Shown here one piece after another: positions 24,718-32,543 of a DNA stretch of 50,543 nucleotides. The notes beneath the pieces are model-generated. The model was not told the origin of the DNA and ran no database searches. It was given only the letters and a program-made list of their open reading frames with translations. Position 1 is the stretch's first letter. Every line of letters starts with the position of its first letter. A program made the position numbers and the translations under genes. The stretch covers positions 1 to 50,543 of the forward strand of contig CASFTO010000037.1 in NCBI GenBank assembly GCA_949297665.1. The letters are read 5' to 3'. Origin of the DNA: an uncultured Alphaproteobacteria bacterium. Its GTDB lineage: Bacteria > Pseudomonadota > Alphaproteobacteria > RF32 > CAG-239.

Positions 24718-25465
24718 TTTTAACCTCCGCTAAAATACGTTTAAGGATTTTTTTTCCCTTTCCGCCTGCAAACATGAAGTCGTAAATTTTGACATCTTTT
24801 AAATGAATAAATGTATCGTAGGTTGCATTTAGGTATAATGATATGTGACGAGAACCTGTTGTCCCATCTTTTTTCTTGTAACGAACCTTACCTCCAAACG
24901 GCATCTTAAAAATATAATGGATTGCATCAATCAAACGGTCAAAATGTTTTGTAAACAAGGGAGTTATTTTATATCCTCTTAATTTTATGCTTTGATTGAT
25001 TTTTTGCGTATACCACCGCGACGGCTCTCGAAAAAATATGCCATGAATGTGCCAGCACATTAGCACCCCCTCATCTAAGTATTTAGCCTTTGGGAATTCA
25101 TCTAAGCAAACCCTGGCAATATAATCATGCCCTTTTAATAATTTTTTAGTTTGTCTTTGCAGTTCATCACATTTCATCTGCCAGTTATTTTTACCAAAAT
25201 TGTAACCCGTAACCAGAGTAAACATATGATATTGAGCATCCTTATTCGGAAATATACTGTCTTCTAAATGTCTCTTTACCACTCGTGCAAACGGTTTTAA
25301 TGCCCTTGGCTGCATTAATCCTAGTTGTTTTTTTCCACTAACATAACGATATGATTTAGCCTTATTATCAACCGAACCACCATATCTATTAACTGCATCA
25401 TTAAGCCGTTTAATCTGAAAGTTTGCATTACTTTCATATTTATCCGCAAATTGTTTTCTCTTCAT
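24701..25465 (-). CDS. HUH-type rolling-circle replication initiator (putative)
   Basis: A 254-residue protein with the three HUH Rep motifs in order and spacing: motif 1 MFTLVTG (81-87), motif 2 CWHIHGIFF with metal-binding His139 and His141, and motif 3 AIHYIFK with catalytic Tyr184 and Lys187 (YxxK). Such proteins nick one strand at the origin and stay attached by the tyrosine. The N-terminus is basic. GAGGA is seven bases before ATG 25465. The gene is coupled to the mini-helicase, making a replication module. No close family name can be given; a relaxase-like or IS91-like role is possible but less likely from size and context. Confidence 0.7.
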   Translation of the reverse strand: MKRKQFADKYESNANFQIKRLNDAVNRYGGSVDNKAKSYRYVSGKKQLGLMQPRALKPFARVVKRHLEDSIFPNKDAQYHMFTLVTGYNFGKNNWQMKCDELQRQTKKLLKGHDYIARVCLDEFPKAKYLDEGVLMCWHIHGIFFREPSRWYTQKINQSIKLRGYKITPLFTKHFDRLIDAIHYIFKMPFGGKVRYKKKDGTTGSRHISLYLNATYDTFIHLKDVKIYDFMFAGGKGKKILKRILAEVKNDKTK

Positions 25466-25536
25466 TTTTAATCCTCTAAATTACTTGCATTTTATTCGTT
25501 TTTATTCAGTATACACAAATGCAGTTGCCCTCAAAA

Positions 25537-25552
25537 CGTTGTTTAAACAACG
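25537..25552. repeat. 16-bp perfect palindrome upstream of the initiator
   Basis: CGTTGTTTAAACAACG, about 70 bp upstream of the HUH initiator gene and next to the terminator of the preceding unit. Could be an operator or part of the replication origin; inference only. Confidence 0.45.
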
Positions 25553-25556
25553 CAAA

Positions 25557-25580
25557 AAAAAGGGGCTACTGCCCCTTTTG
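25557..25580 (-). terminator. Intrinsic terminator
   Basis: On the minus strand AAAAGGGGC, loop AGTA, GCCCCTTTTTTTT. It overlaps the last codons of the 25566 frame and separates it from the initiator gene. Confidence 0.8.
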
Positions 25581-25925
25581 CTTACTGAATTTATTAATGT
25601 CATCAAATTCATAATTCCTGCCTTTTTTATACTTTCTCAACTCCTCAATTAGGCCTTCATCATTTGAGCAATAGACGTCATTTCCAATGGCAAAAACTAC
25701 AAAAGAAGTCAACTTAACATTATGCCTATTGAAAAAATTCAGTGTTTGTTCCGACAAAGTTTTTGTGGTTCGAGAATGCTTTTTTCCAGTGACTTCCCCT
25801 TCATCTTCATCATCTTGTTCTTTTAGAGCTTGTTCAATCTCTTGCTCTTCTTTATCGCGAGGATTTGCAAAGTATTCAACGCCATAAACTTTTAATTTTT
25901 TTCTACTTGATCTACCTCCATATCT
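25566..25925 (-). CDS. Frame continuing the 113-aa gene after a -1 shift
   Basis: An open frame of 119 codons with no ATG, GTG or TTG before codon 57; the first possible start is TTG 25757, with no ribosome site. It overlaps the end of the 113-residue gene, which has an A7 run (25896-25902) just before its stop (GAA AAA AAT TAA). A -1 slip there would add about 109 residues: an acidic stretch (KEEQEIEQALKEQDDEDEGE) and a folded-looking C-terminus (SFVVFAIGNDVYCSNDEGL). Either programmed frameshifting or a mutation. The fused product would be about 220 residues; function unknown. Confidence 0.45.
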   Translation of the reverse strand, partial: RYGGRSSRKKLKVYGVEYFANPRDKEEQEIEQALKEQDDEDEGEVTGKKHSRTTKTLSEQTLNFFNRHNVKLTSFVVFAIGNDVYCSNDEGLIEELRKYKKGRNYEFDDINKFSKQKGQ

Positions 25926-26233
25926 TTACCAATAAACCACTTTAAAGCTCTCGTATACATCCTCAAGCGTGCTTTATATCGTTCAAGAGGAGCCTTTTTC
26001 TGAGGCTTAGAAATACATATTTCCAGAATGATTTGTAACTTGCGATTTTCATCAAATTGAATGCCTGCATTTTCACATTCCGACTTTAGAGTTTCTTCGT
26101 CAACCTCGAAAAAACTTTTATAAGCCAAACTTAAAGCTATTGCTAAGATTCCCCGATAGTTCAGGTCAATCTTTTTTAGATTACCAAAAGCCCTTTTAGT
26201 TGTTGATATTAAATTAATTTCCTTCTTGGCCAT
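25892..26233 (-). CDS. Small unknown protein; possible frameshift gene
   Basis: A 113-residue protein, basic at the N-terminus (AKKEINLISTTKRAFGNLKKIDLNYRGILAIALSLAYKSF), then helical and acidic. AAGGAA lies eight bases before ATG 26233, inside the preceding gene, which it overlaps by 20 bp. Ends right after the A7 run discussed for the continuing frame. No family recognised. Position upstream of the initiator suggests a role in replication control or in the element's biology, but nothing in the sequence proves it. Confidence 0.55.
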   Translation of the reverse strand: MAKKEINLISTTKRAFGNLKKIDLNYRGILAIALSLAYKSFFEVDEETLKSECENAGIQFDENRKLQIILEICISKPQKKAPLERYKARLRMYTRALKWFIGKDMEVDQVEKN

Positions 26234-26369
26234 TTTCTAATTCCTTTTTTACCATGTACAGAGTAACAAAGAACCGAACTAAATTTTCATAAGCCAATAA
26301 AGCCTCTTCATCACTGATTGGGACTTGACTTAATGATTTAATTAGTATAATTCTTTCTTTGTCTTCCAT
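26214..26369 (-). CDS. Very small unknown protein
   Basis: A 51-residue protein (MEDKERIILIKSLSQVPIS...) predicted helical and acidic. GTG 26396 would add nine residues. Neither start has a convincing ribosome site; ATG 26369 is chosen. It overlaps the 113-residue gene, with which it forms an operon. An inverted repeat CTTCAC/GTGAAG lies upstream, near 26390-26410. Resembles small antitoxin-sized regulators only in size. Confidence 0.4.
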   Translation of the reverse strand: MEDKERIILIKSLSQVPISDEEALLAYENLVRFFVTLYMVKKELENGQEGN

Positions 26370-26458
26370 ATTTTTGTCATAAAATAGTTGCTTCACGACA
26401 TTGTGAAGTACCCTTATTATGGAGAAAATCCATTGTGAAAATCAATAAACTAACTAGA

Positions 26459-26480
26459 CCTAAAAACACCAATTTTTAGG
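26459..26480. repeat. Inverted repeat before the large recombinase
   Basis: CCTAAAAA, 6-base loop, TTTTTAGG in the divergent 160-bp gap upstream of the large serine recombinase. Operator-like; partner unknown. Confidence 0.35.
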
Positions 26481-26556
26481 CCGAAATTTTGTCTATAAAT
26501 TTAAGTTTTCATAGTTTATAATTTGGAAAACATTTTATTAATTATGGAGAATATAT

Positions 26557-28089
26557 ATGGACTGTTTTATTTTTTGCCGTGTTTCAAGTACAACTCAAGA
26601 AGATGGTTTTTCTTTAGATGCCCAAGAGGAAAGAGCGAATAATTATGCAAACCAACATTGTTATTCCGTTGTTAAAACTTTTAAGATTACTGAAAGTTCT
26701 ACAAGAGGTAATCGTAAAAGCTTTTATTCAGCCCTTGATGAAGTAAAAAAGTACCAAAGACAGAAAAAAGAAACCGTAGCACTACTTTTTGATGCCGTTG
26801 ACCGGGCACAAAGAAGTTTTAAAGATACCACTGTTTTAGATGAGTTGCGAAATAAAAAAATTGTAGAGTTACACTTTTTACGTGAGAATATGATAATTAA
26901 CGATAATGCTTCGGCCAATGATATTATGCGGTGGGACTATGCTGTTCTTTCTGCTAAGGCCTATGTTACCGCATCTTCTGAAAATGTAAAACGCAGTTAT
27001 AAATATAAGTTGGAGAACGGGGAAATTGTCGGAGAGGCACCATTAGGATATTTGAATGTGCGTGATGAACAAAATAAATCCAACGTAATTGTTGATGCCG
27101 AGAGAGCGCCATTGATAAAAAGATTATTTGAAGAATACGCCACAGGACTCGAATCGACACGAACATTAACTGACAAAGCGAAAACTTGGGGATTAACATC
27201 GAAACGTTCTGGTATACCAATAAATAAAGCCCATTTGCACCGATTATTAGCCAATCCTTTTTATTATGGGGAAATGCTCTATAAGGGCAAATTATACCCC
27301 CATAAATATCCGCCGTTGGTTTCCAAAGCGTTGTTTAAACAATGCCAAGATATCCTACATGGAAAAAATATGGAGAGCCACCGCAGATATAAATGTATGA
27401 GTAAACCTTTTCTATTTAAAGGGCTGATAAAATGCGGTCAATGCGGTTGTTTAATGACTTCAGATAAGAAAATCAAAAAATCAGGTAAAGAATACACTTA
27501 TCTTTTTTGCTCACACTATAAAGGTAATTGCACCAATAAACGTGTTAATGAAAATGTGATTTTGGAGCAACTTTCAGATATTTTCAAAGAATTGACCATT
27601 CCGCAAAAACTGGCAGAAGCTGTCCGAGAGGATGCAGAACGAGCAATCAACCTTGAGAATGAAATTCATACAAAACGAATCAGAGAATTACGAACCCAAT
27701 ATGATAACAAACAAAAACAGCTACTGAAGTTACGCATATTATTTTTAGACGACAAAGTGACTGCAGATGAATTTCGAGAAATGTCCGATACAATAAAAGC
27801 AGAGCAAGAGAATATAAATGAAGAAATGCAATGCCACATTCAAGCGGACAAGCACTTTGATATTGCTGTTTCAACTATCTTAACATTAGGGAAAGACTTA
27901 CATAAACTTTTTATGAGTTCGAAAGTCGATGCAAAACGGGAGATACTGAATTTTTTACTTTCGAACTTAAAAATAAATGACGGAAAGTTAAGCTATACTT
28001 GGAATTTTCCCTTCGATTGCTTAACAAATTTCCGTCATTTAACTAACTGGCGGGAGCGACGGGGCTCGAACCCGCGACCCCATGCGTGA
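26557..28089 (+). CDS. Large serine recombinase (integrase)
   Basis: A 510-residue large serine recombinase. Catalytic domain: Ser10 in FCRVSSTTQEDGFSLDAQ, DAVDRAQRSFKD in the arginine region. Then a recombinase domain (GEAPLGYLNVRD...AERAPLIKRLFEEYATG, LHRLLANPFYYGEMLYKGKLYPHKYPPLVS), a zinc ribbon (CGQCGCLM with later CSHYKGNC) and a coiled coil (LENEIHTKRIRELRTQYDNKQKQLLKLR). The last 14 codons (RERRGSNPRPHA) are the antisense of tRNA-Asp, so the natural end was probably replaced when the element integrated. GGAGA precedes ATG 26557. This enzyme most likely catalysed insertion of the element. Confidence 0.92.
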   Translation: MDCFIFCRVSSTTQEDGFSLDAQEERANNYANQHCYSVVKTFKITESSTRGNRKSFYSALDEVKKYQRQKKETVALLFDAVDRAQRSFKDTTVLDELRNKKIVELHFLRENMIINDNASANDIMRWDYAVLSAKAYVTASSENVKRSYKYKLENGEIVGEAPLGYLNVRDEQNKSNVIVDAERAPLIKRLFEEYATGLESTRTLTDKAKTWGLTSKRSGIPINKAHLHRLLANPFYYGEMLYKGKLYPHKYPPLVSKALFKQCQDILHGKNMESHRRYKCMSKPFLFKGLIKCGQCGCLMTSDKKIKKSGKEYTYLFCSHYKGNCTNKRVNENVILEQLSDIFKELTIPQKLAEAVREDAERAINLENEIHTKRIRELRTQYDNKQKQLLKLRILFLDDKVTADEFREMSDTIKAEQENINEEMQCHIQADKHFDIAVSTILTLGKDLHKLFMSSKVDAKREILNFLLSNLKINDGKLSYTWNFPFDCLTNFRHLTNWRERRGSNPRPHA

Positions 28090-28124
28090 CAGGCATGTAT
28101 TCTAACCAACTGAACTACGCCCCC
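28048..28124 (-). tRNA. tRNA-Asp (anticodon GUC)
   Basis: A complete 77-base tRNA on the minus strand. The acceptor stem GGGGGCG pairs with CGCTCCC with one G-U, the D-arm contains TAGTTCAGTTGGTTAGAATA, the anticodon loop reads CCTGTCACG with GTC as anticodon, and the T-arm has GGGTTCGAGCCCC. G73 and CCA are encoded. The last 42 bases overlap the large serine recombinase frame on the other strand. Confidence 0.97.
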
Positions 28125-28191
28125 ATCAGAACAAAAACACTTATATCTAACAAAAAAGATAAATGCAAGTATTTTTTTTAAATTTTTTTGA

Positions 28192-29262
28192 TTATTTTTC
28201 TTTCACCAGAGCCTCTTTAAGAAGAGAAGGAATATAGATTCCTCTAAATATCGGATTTTTCTTAAGATAATCATCCCAAGAACAAGACGAGTAGGATAAA
28301 ATATTTTGCCGATATTCTTTAATAATCCACAATTTCAACTGAGCTTTAAGAATAACACATCCCCCCAAAGTCATCTTATCGCAATTTTCTTGTTCTAGGT
28401 GTCGAATAAGAGAGAGCAAAGATTCTGCTTCTGGGGAATAAGATAATCCACCGATGCTCTTAATAAGCGAGCTTAAAATATAAAATTTGATTTCTTGGTG
28501 CCAACTAAGAAACTCAGTAAAATCAACAGAAAATCCGGAATTTCCCCATTTATGACATTTTGTGGAAATAATCTGTTGAGCAGTATCTTCAATAAAAGAT
28601 TTTGTATTCTGTAAATTTCGCACGACATAAGCAATTTTTTCCGGAGAGATTCCCGTTTCTTTTTCTAAAAGTGGTAAAAATTTTCTCATTTTCACGCGCA
28701 AGAAATCAGTACATTGATTCGATTCATCCTCAACCCATTTCAGGTGATGCGCAGTCAAGAAATCTTTAAATAGACGAGGATGTACATTTAAAAAAGGACG
28801 CAAAAGAGATATACCGTCACGAACAGAAATTTCATTCATCGCCGCAAGTCCGTAAATACCGGTTCCGCGCTGTAAACGCATCAAGAAAGTTTCCGCTTGA
28901 TCAAATAGATGATGAGCTAAAACCAGATGATAGATAGAATGTTCATGGCACCAATTAAACAAAAGATTATAACGAGCTTCTCTTGCTTTTTCCTCAATAG
29001 CCGAAGTCGGTTTTTCTCCTGTCCAATATAAAATATGGTGCTCAATTCCATATTTTTTCATAACATCTGCGACATATTGAGCTTCCTGAGCAGAAGTAGG
29101 GCGCAAACCATGCTCAACAGTAAGCGCAACAATCGGAAGTTGAGGAAACAAATCGTGAAAAATCAAAACGGCAGCTAAAGAATCAGCTCCGCCAGAAACC
29201 CCAAACGCTAAAGGTGTTTTTTCAAGATTGTATTTAATGACAAAATCTTTAACTATTTGCAC
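28192..29262 (-). CDS. tilS: tRNA(Ile)-lysidine synthase
   Basis: A 356-residue TilS, which attaches lysine to C34 of tRNA-Ile(CAU) so it reads AUA codons. P-loop-like motif SGGADSL (23-29), then TVEHGLRPTSAQEAQYV, ...EEKAREARYNLL, LAHHLFDQAETFLMRLQRGTGIYGLAAM and LRPFL are the family motifs. The C-terminal part is short compared with E. coli. GTG 29262 overlaps the end of ybgF (stop within the first codons), with translational coupling. The pal-ybgF-tilS order is typical of Alphaproteobacteria, where ftsH usually follows; here the tRNA and the integrated element follow instead. Confidence 0.95.
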   Translation of the reverse strand: MQIVKDFVIKYNLEKTPLAFGVSGGADSLAAVLIFHDLFPQLPIVALTVEHGLRPTSAQEAQYVADVMKKYGIEHHILYWTGEKPTSAIEEKAREARYNLLFNWCHEHSIYHLVLAHHLFDQAETFLMRLQRGTGIYGLAAMNEISVRDGISLLRPFLNVHPRLFKDFLTAHHLKWVEDESNQCTDFLRVKMRKFLPLLEKETGISPEKIAYVVRNLQNTKSFIEDTAQQIISTKCHKWGNSGFSVDFTEFLSWHQEIKFYILSSLIKSIGGLSYSPEAESLLSLIRHLEQENCDKMTLGGCVILKAQLKLWIIKEYRQNILSYSSCSWDDYLKKNPIFRGIYIPSLLKEALVKEK

Positions 29263-30059
29263 CCTAATGCCTCAGCTTCTTTTTTAGCTTTAGAAGAAAT
29301 ATCGGTAGAGATATTTTCAAAAACAACTGGTAAATTTACAAAAGCCGTACATGCTTCATCTTTTTTGCCGAGAGCTTTCATCGACATTCCCAATTTTAAC
29401 AAGCAATCAGGTCCTTTTGTCCCTTGAGGATACTTGCTATAACCATCTTTAAAAGCGACAGCGGCTTTGGCAAAATTTTGCTGTTTATAATAGACTTCGC
29501 CTAACCAATATTGAGCATTACCGGCAAGAGCATCACTGGAGTAAGTCGTTAAAAATTGAGAAAACTTTGTTTCTGCATCTACGAGTTTGTTATTTTTTAA
29601 ATCGGTTAAAGCGTTTTCATATAATTCTTTTGCAGGAACAGTTGCAGCTGCTTTAACATCTTTTGTTTTAGGGGTAGCTGTTTTAGCAGCTTTTTTCTGA
29701 TTAGAAACCTTAGGAACAGGAGCGGCGGTAACTTGTTTTTTGAACTGCTCAAATCTCAAATCAATATCTTTATCAAATGTTTCCATTTTCTTTTCGATAT
29801 TTTTCAACCTAAACTCAATGTTTTCCACTTTACCATTCATATCGCGGATCATCTGGTCATATTCGCCTAATTTTATCTGAAAATTAGATACAGATTCTTT
29901 AGGAGCGGTGGAGTCATTTTTATCACGATAGAGTTGGCGTTGAATAACAACAATGTCATCTTTTATCTGATTAATTTGATCTTGAATATACTGTTCTTCC
30001 GCGTGAGCATTGATGGAGCAGCAAAAACATAAAGCTCCCAACAAATAAATTTTTTTCAT
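29253..30059 (-). CDS. ybgF: Cell-division coordinator CpoB/YbgF
   Basis: A 268-residue periplasmic protein: signal peptide MKKIYLLGALCFCCSINAHAEEQ, then an N-terminal coiled coil for trimer formation (IQDQINQIKDDIVVIQRQLY through KNIEKKMETFDKDIDLRFEQFKKQV), a Pro/Lys/Ala linker and a C-terminal TPR domain (KELYENALTDLKNNKLVDAETKFSQFL, GNAQYWLGEVYYKQQNFAKAAVAF, KGPDCLLKLGMSMKALGKKDEA). CpoB links the Tol-Pal machine to peptidoglycan synthesis at division. A longer frame exists to 30167, but ATG 30059 has GAGGG upstream and gives the signal peptide. Overlaps tilS; a bidirectional terminator separates it from pal. Confidence 0.93.
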   Translation of the reverse strand: MKKIYLLGALCFCCSINAHAEEQYIQDQINQIKDDIVVIQRQLYRDKNDSTAPKESVSNFQIKLGEYDQMIRDMNGKVENIEFRLKNIEKKMETFDKDIDLRFEQFKKQVTAAPVPKVSNQKKAAKTATPKTKDVKAAATVPAKELYENALTDLKNNKLVDAETKFSQFLTTYSSDALAGNAQYWLGEVYYKQQNFAKAAVAFKDGYSKYPQGTKGPDCLLKLGMSMKALGKKDEACTAFVNLPVVFENISTDISSKAKKEAEALGCK

Positions 30060-30123
30060 TCTACCCTCAATATAAAAAAACAAAGCTAAATAGAATAATA
30101 GGCCAAATATTTTATAACTCAAC

Positions 30124-30155
30124 AAAAAAACGTATTCTTGCGAATACGTTTTTTC
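30124..30155. terminator. Bidirectional intrinsic terminator after pal
   Basis: A-run, CGTATTC, loop, GAATACG, T-run. It ends pal transcripts on the minus strand and sits upstream of the ybgF start, so ybgF needs read-through or a separate promoter. Confidence 0.8.
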
Positions 30156-30173
30156 ATAGGAAGTCAAATTAAA

Positions 30174-30626
30174 TTATTTGCTTAATTCAACAACAGTTAC
30201 GCCACGACGGCTTTTAGCATATGCTTCTTCTGTATCACCTGGGAAAGCATATTCTTTACCGTAAGAAACAGTAGCGATTCTCTTAGCGCAAATACCTTGA
30301 GATACTAAATACTGTTTTACAGCGTCTGCACGGCGTTCACCCAAAGCAAGGTTGTATTCAGCAGTACCTCTTTTATCGCAGTAACCTTGAATAACAACAT
30401 TTACTTTAGGATTCTTCTTCAACCATGCAATTTGAGAATCCAAAGCTGCAACAGCTTCGGAAGACAAAGCAGAGCTATCAAAAGCGAAATAAACTGTTGT
30501 GTCTGCATTTTCAGCAAATTCACGAGCAAGTTTAGATTGACAATCGCTACCACCAAACCAACTACTTGTTGTAGAACAGCCTGATAATAAAACAACTGCG
30601 CAAAGCAAGCTTAAAAGTTTTTTCAT
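30174..30626 (-). CDS. pal: Peptidoglycan-associated lipoprotein Pal
   Basis: A 150-residue lipoprotein: signal peptide with lipobox LLSGC and lipidated Cys17; the C-terminal OmpA-like domain has VYFAFDSS, NPKVNVVIQGYCDKRGTAEYNLALGERRADAV and YGKEYAFPGDTEEAYAKSRRGV, which bind peptidoglycan. Pal anchors the outer membrane to the wall and works with TolB and TolQRA, which are not in this window. GGAGA precedes ATG by seven bases. A 158-bp gap separates it from ftsI upstream, and no standard tolB neighbour is present. Confidence 0.96.
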   Translation of the reverse strand: MKKLLSLLCAVVLLSGCSTTSSWFGGSDCQSKLAREFAENADTTVYFAFDSSALSSEAVAALDSQIAWLKKNPKVNVVIQGYCDKRGTAEYNLALGERRADAVKQYLVSQGICAKRIATVSYGKEYAFPGDTEEAYAKSRRGVTVVELSK

Positions 30627-30784
30627 TTATTTTCTCCATATGGTTAAAAAAACTTGGTTGTTTATTGAGTGACCCCATAATCAACTAGACATACATAACT
30701 TAAGTAACAAAAGTAAATATTTCAATAACAAACTATACTATTTGTGTATAAACTTATGATTAAAATATGATGAAATAGCAAACT

Positions 30785-32533
30785 TTAATCTTTAGCGGTA
30801 TAACTTTTGTAGACATTTAATCTCTGCGTATCCAAATCATAGTTAGGCTGAACATTAAGCAGAGGCGCTACTTTAGAGATAATATTTGCCCCGGTAGGCA
30901 CGGCATTCCAGCCGGAAGTGGTAAAGCCCCAAGTTTCCTTAGAACCCTTAGGCGTATCAAGAACGACAATAAGAGCATATTTCGGGTCGGAAACAGGGAA
31001 TGCCGCAACAAAAGAGGTAATATTTTTACCTTTGACATATTTACCATTTTCGAGTTTATTAGCAGTTCCTGTTTTACCGGCAACTTCGTATCCATCAATA
31101 TTAGCATTTTTAGCGGAACCATAAATAACCACATCTCTTAAAAGTTTCCGCATATCTTTTGAAGTTTGAGTAGAAATAACCCGTTTACTTTTGCGGTTAG
31201 ATTCAAGCGTTAAAGTCGGAGGCGTATAAATTCCGCCGTTAAGAATAGAAGAAAAGGCTGTAATAATATGAATAGGGGTAACAGAAATGCCATAACCATA
31301 AGCGGTGGTCGCAACGGTATCGTCTTGCCAATAATTTTCGCTACGATGCAGAGGGCGTCCTTTCTCATAGATTTCGAGATTTTCAATTTTATCAAACAGT
31401 CCAAGATTTTTTAAGAATTTAATTTGCAAATTTTTTCCGACTTTAAGCGCCATAAGAGCGGAAGCAATATTAGAAGAGTGAATAAGCGTTTCCCCAACGG
31501 TCAACCATTTCGCCGGAACACGATAGTCGGTAATTAAATGTCTTCCCATTTTTAAGGGTTTTGTAGCATCAAAACTATCAGTAATTTTAATTTTTCCGCT
31601 ATCTAAACCAAGAGCCGTATTAAACACTTTAAAAACGGAACCAGGTTCATAAACACCAAGAGTGGCAAAATTAAATTTGATATCCTTATCTTTAAAATCG
31701 CGTTTATTTAAATCATAATCCGGCACGGAAGATAAAGCGATAATTTCCGAAGTATTAATATCCATTAAGACCGCAGTAGCTCGTTCGGCACCAAATTTTT
31801 TCTTAGCATGTATCAATTCTTCTCTGACAACATATTGAACACCTAAATCAATAGTAAGGCGCAAATCTTTAGTAGAAGAGCTAAGTCGATCGTTAAGAGA
31901 TTTTTCCAAACCGGCGATACCGTTATTATCAATATCAGTATTTCCCAACACATGTGCTAAGAGTTCCTTTTGCGGATAAACACGAATTTCGCTGGGTTGA
32001 AATTCCAATTCCGGAAAACCGAGAGCATTAACTTTTGCCTGTTGCAGAGGAGATATATTGCGTTTCAAATACACAAAACTGGAGCGTCTGGTAAGTTTAA
32101 TTAAGAAATCCTCATAAGCAATATCGGGGAAAATTTCAGAAAGTTTTTTTGCGATTAATTTTGCATTACTGACTTTTTTGGGATTTGTAAAAAGATTAAC
32201 TGTAGGGAGGTTCGTTGCAATAACGACCCCGTTTCTATCGGTAATATTAGCTCTGTGCACGGGAAAAACTAGACCTGATTTAGGTCTGTAATAAGAAACG
32301 GCTTCACGATTAATTTGAATTCCATCGACCAAACAAACGTTAAATAAACGAATAACGATAACCAAATAGATAAATAAAAAAAGTCCGATAATAACAAAAA
32401 TGCGATTACGACAAACATTGACGGTTTCATCTTCGGTTTCCCACCCGAAAGAACCGGAAGAAAAGTAAATTTCTTGTCCGGGAGCATAAAGATAGTTATT
32501 TTTCTTTTTCGATAAGCTGACTTTCAACACCAT
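30785..32533 (-). CDS. ftsI: Peptidoglycan transpeptidase FtsI (PBP3)
   Basis: A 582-residue class B penicillin-binding protein for septal wall synthesis. One N-terminal membrane helix (about residues 44-65), dimerisation/pedestal domain with SGLVFPVHRANITDRNG and IAGLEKSLND, then the transpeptidase with EPGSVFK (Ser299, Lys302), SSN (353-355) and KTGT (487-490). ATG 32533 follows the ftsL stop by 10 bp; the open frame reaches further, but has no support. It is the last cell-division gene of the cluster, after which murE and the other mur genes normally come but are missing here. Confidence 0.95.
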   Translation of the reverse strand: MVLKVSLSKKKNNYLYAPGQEIYFSSGSFGWETEDETVNVCRNRIFVIIGLFLFIYLVIVIRLFNVCLVDGIQINREAVSYYRPKSGLVFPVHRANITDRNGVVIATNLPTVNLFTNPKKVSNAKLIAKKLSEIFPDIAYEDFLIKLTRRSSFVYLKRNISPLQQAKVNALGFPELEFQPSEIRVYPQKELLAHVLGNTDIDNNGIAGLEKSLNDRLSSSTKDLRLTIDLGVQYVVREELIHAKKKFGAERATAVLMDINTSEIIALSSVPDYDLNKRDFKDKDIKFNFATLGVYEPGSVFKVFNTALGLDSGKIKITDSFDATKPLKMGRHLITDYRVPAKWLTVGETLIHSSNIASALMALKVGKNLQIKFLKNLGLFDKIENLEIYEKGRPLHRSENYWQDDTVATTAYGYGISVTPIHIITAFSSILNGGIYTPPTLTLESNRKSKRVISTQTSKDMRKLLRDVVIYGSAKNANIDGYEVAGKTGTANKLENGKYVKGKNITSFVAAFPVSDPKYALIVVLDTPKGSKETWGFTTSGWNAVPTGANIISKVAPLLNVQPNYDLDTQRLNVYKSYTAKD

Positions 32534-32543
32534 ATTACCACTA

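Larger units (their letters stand above)
21179..28089. mobile_element. Integrated mobile element beside tRNA-Asp
   Basis: About 7 kb between the large unknown gene and tRNA-Asp: zinc-ribbon gene, leader RNA, DUF3768 cluster, resolvase, HUH initiator with mini-helicase, small unknown genes, and a large serine recombinase that reads into the tRNA. Replication, resolution and integration functions together indicate an integrated plasmid-like or satellite element. The right edge is at the tRNA (about 28048). The left edge is uncertain because no copy of the tRNA 3' end is found elsewhere in the window; the 1133-residue gene may belong to the element as cargo. Confidence 0.7.

Noticed and set aside
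25566..25757. TTG-started 63-residue gene at 25757
   Set aside because: No ribosome site, and the open frame extends upstream to the A7 run; better explained as part of a frameshifted frame.
25537..27342. CGTTGTTTAAACAA shared between the palindrome at 25537 and the recombinase gene at 27329
   Set aside because: Fourteen bases, self-complementary in part and inside a coding frame; too short to call a recombination site without comparative data.
21179..28089. CRISPR array or toxin-antitoxin pair in the element
   Set aside because: No regularly spaced direct repeats; the small genes have no recognisable toxin or antitoxin motif.
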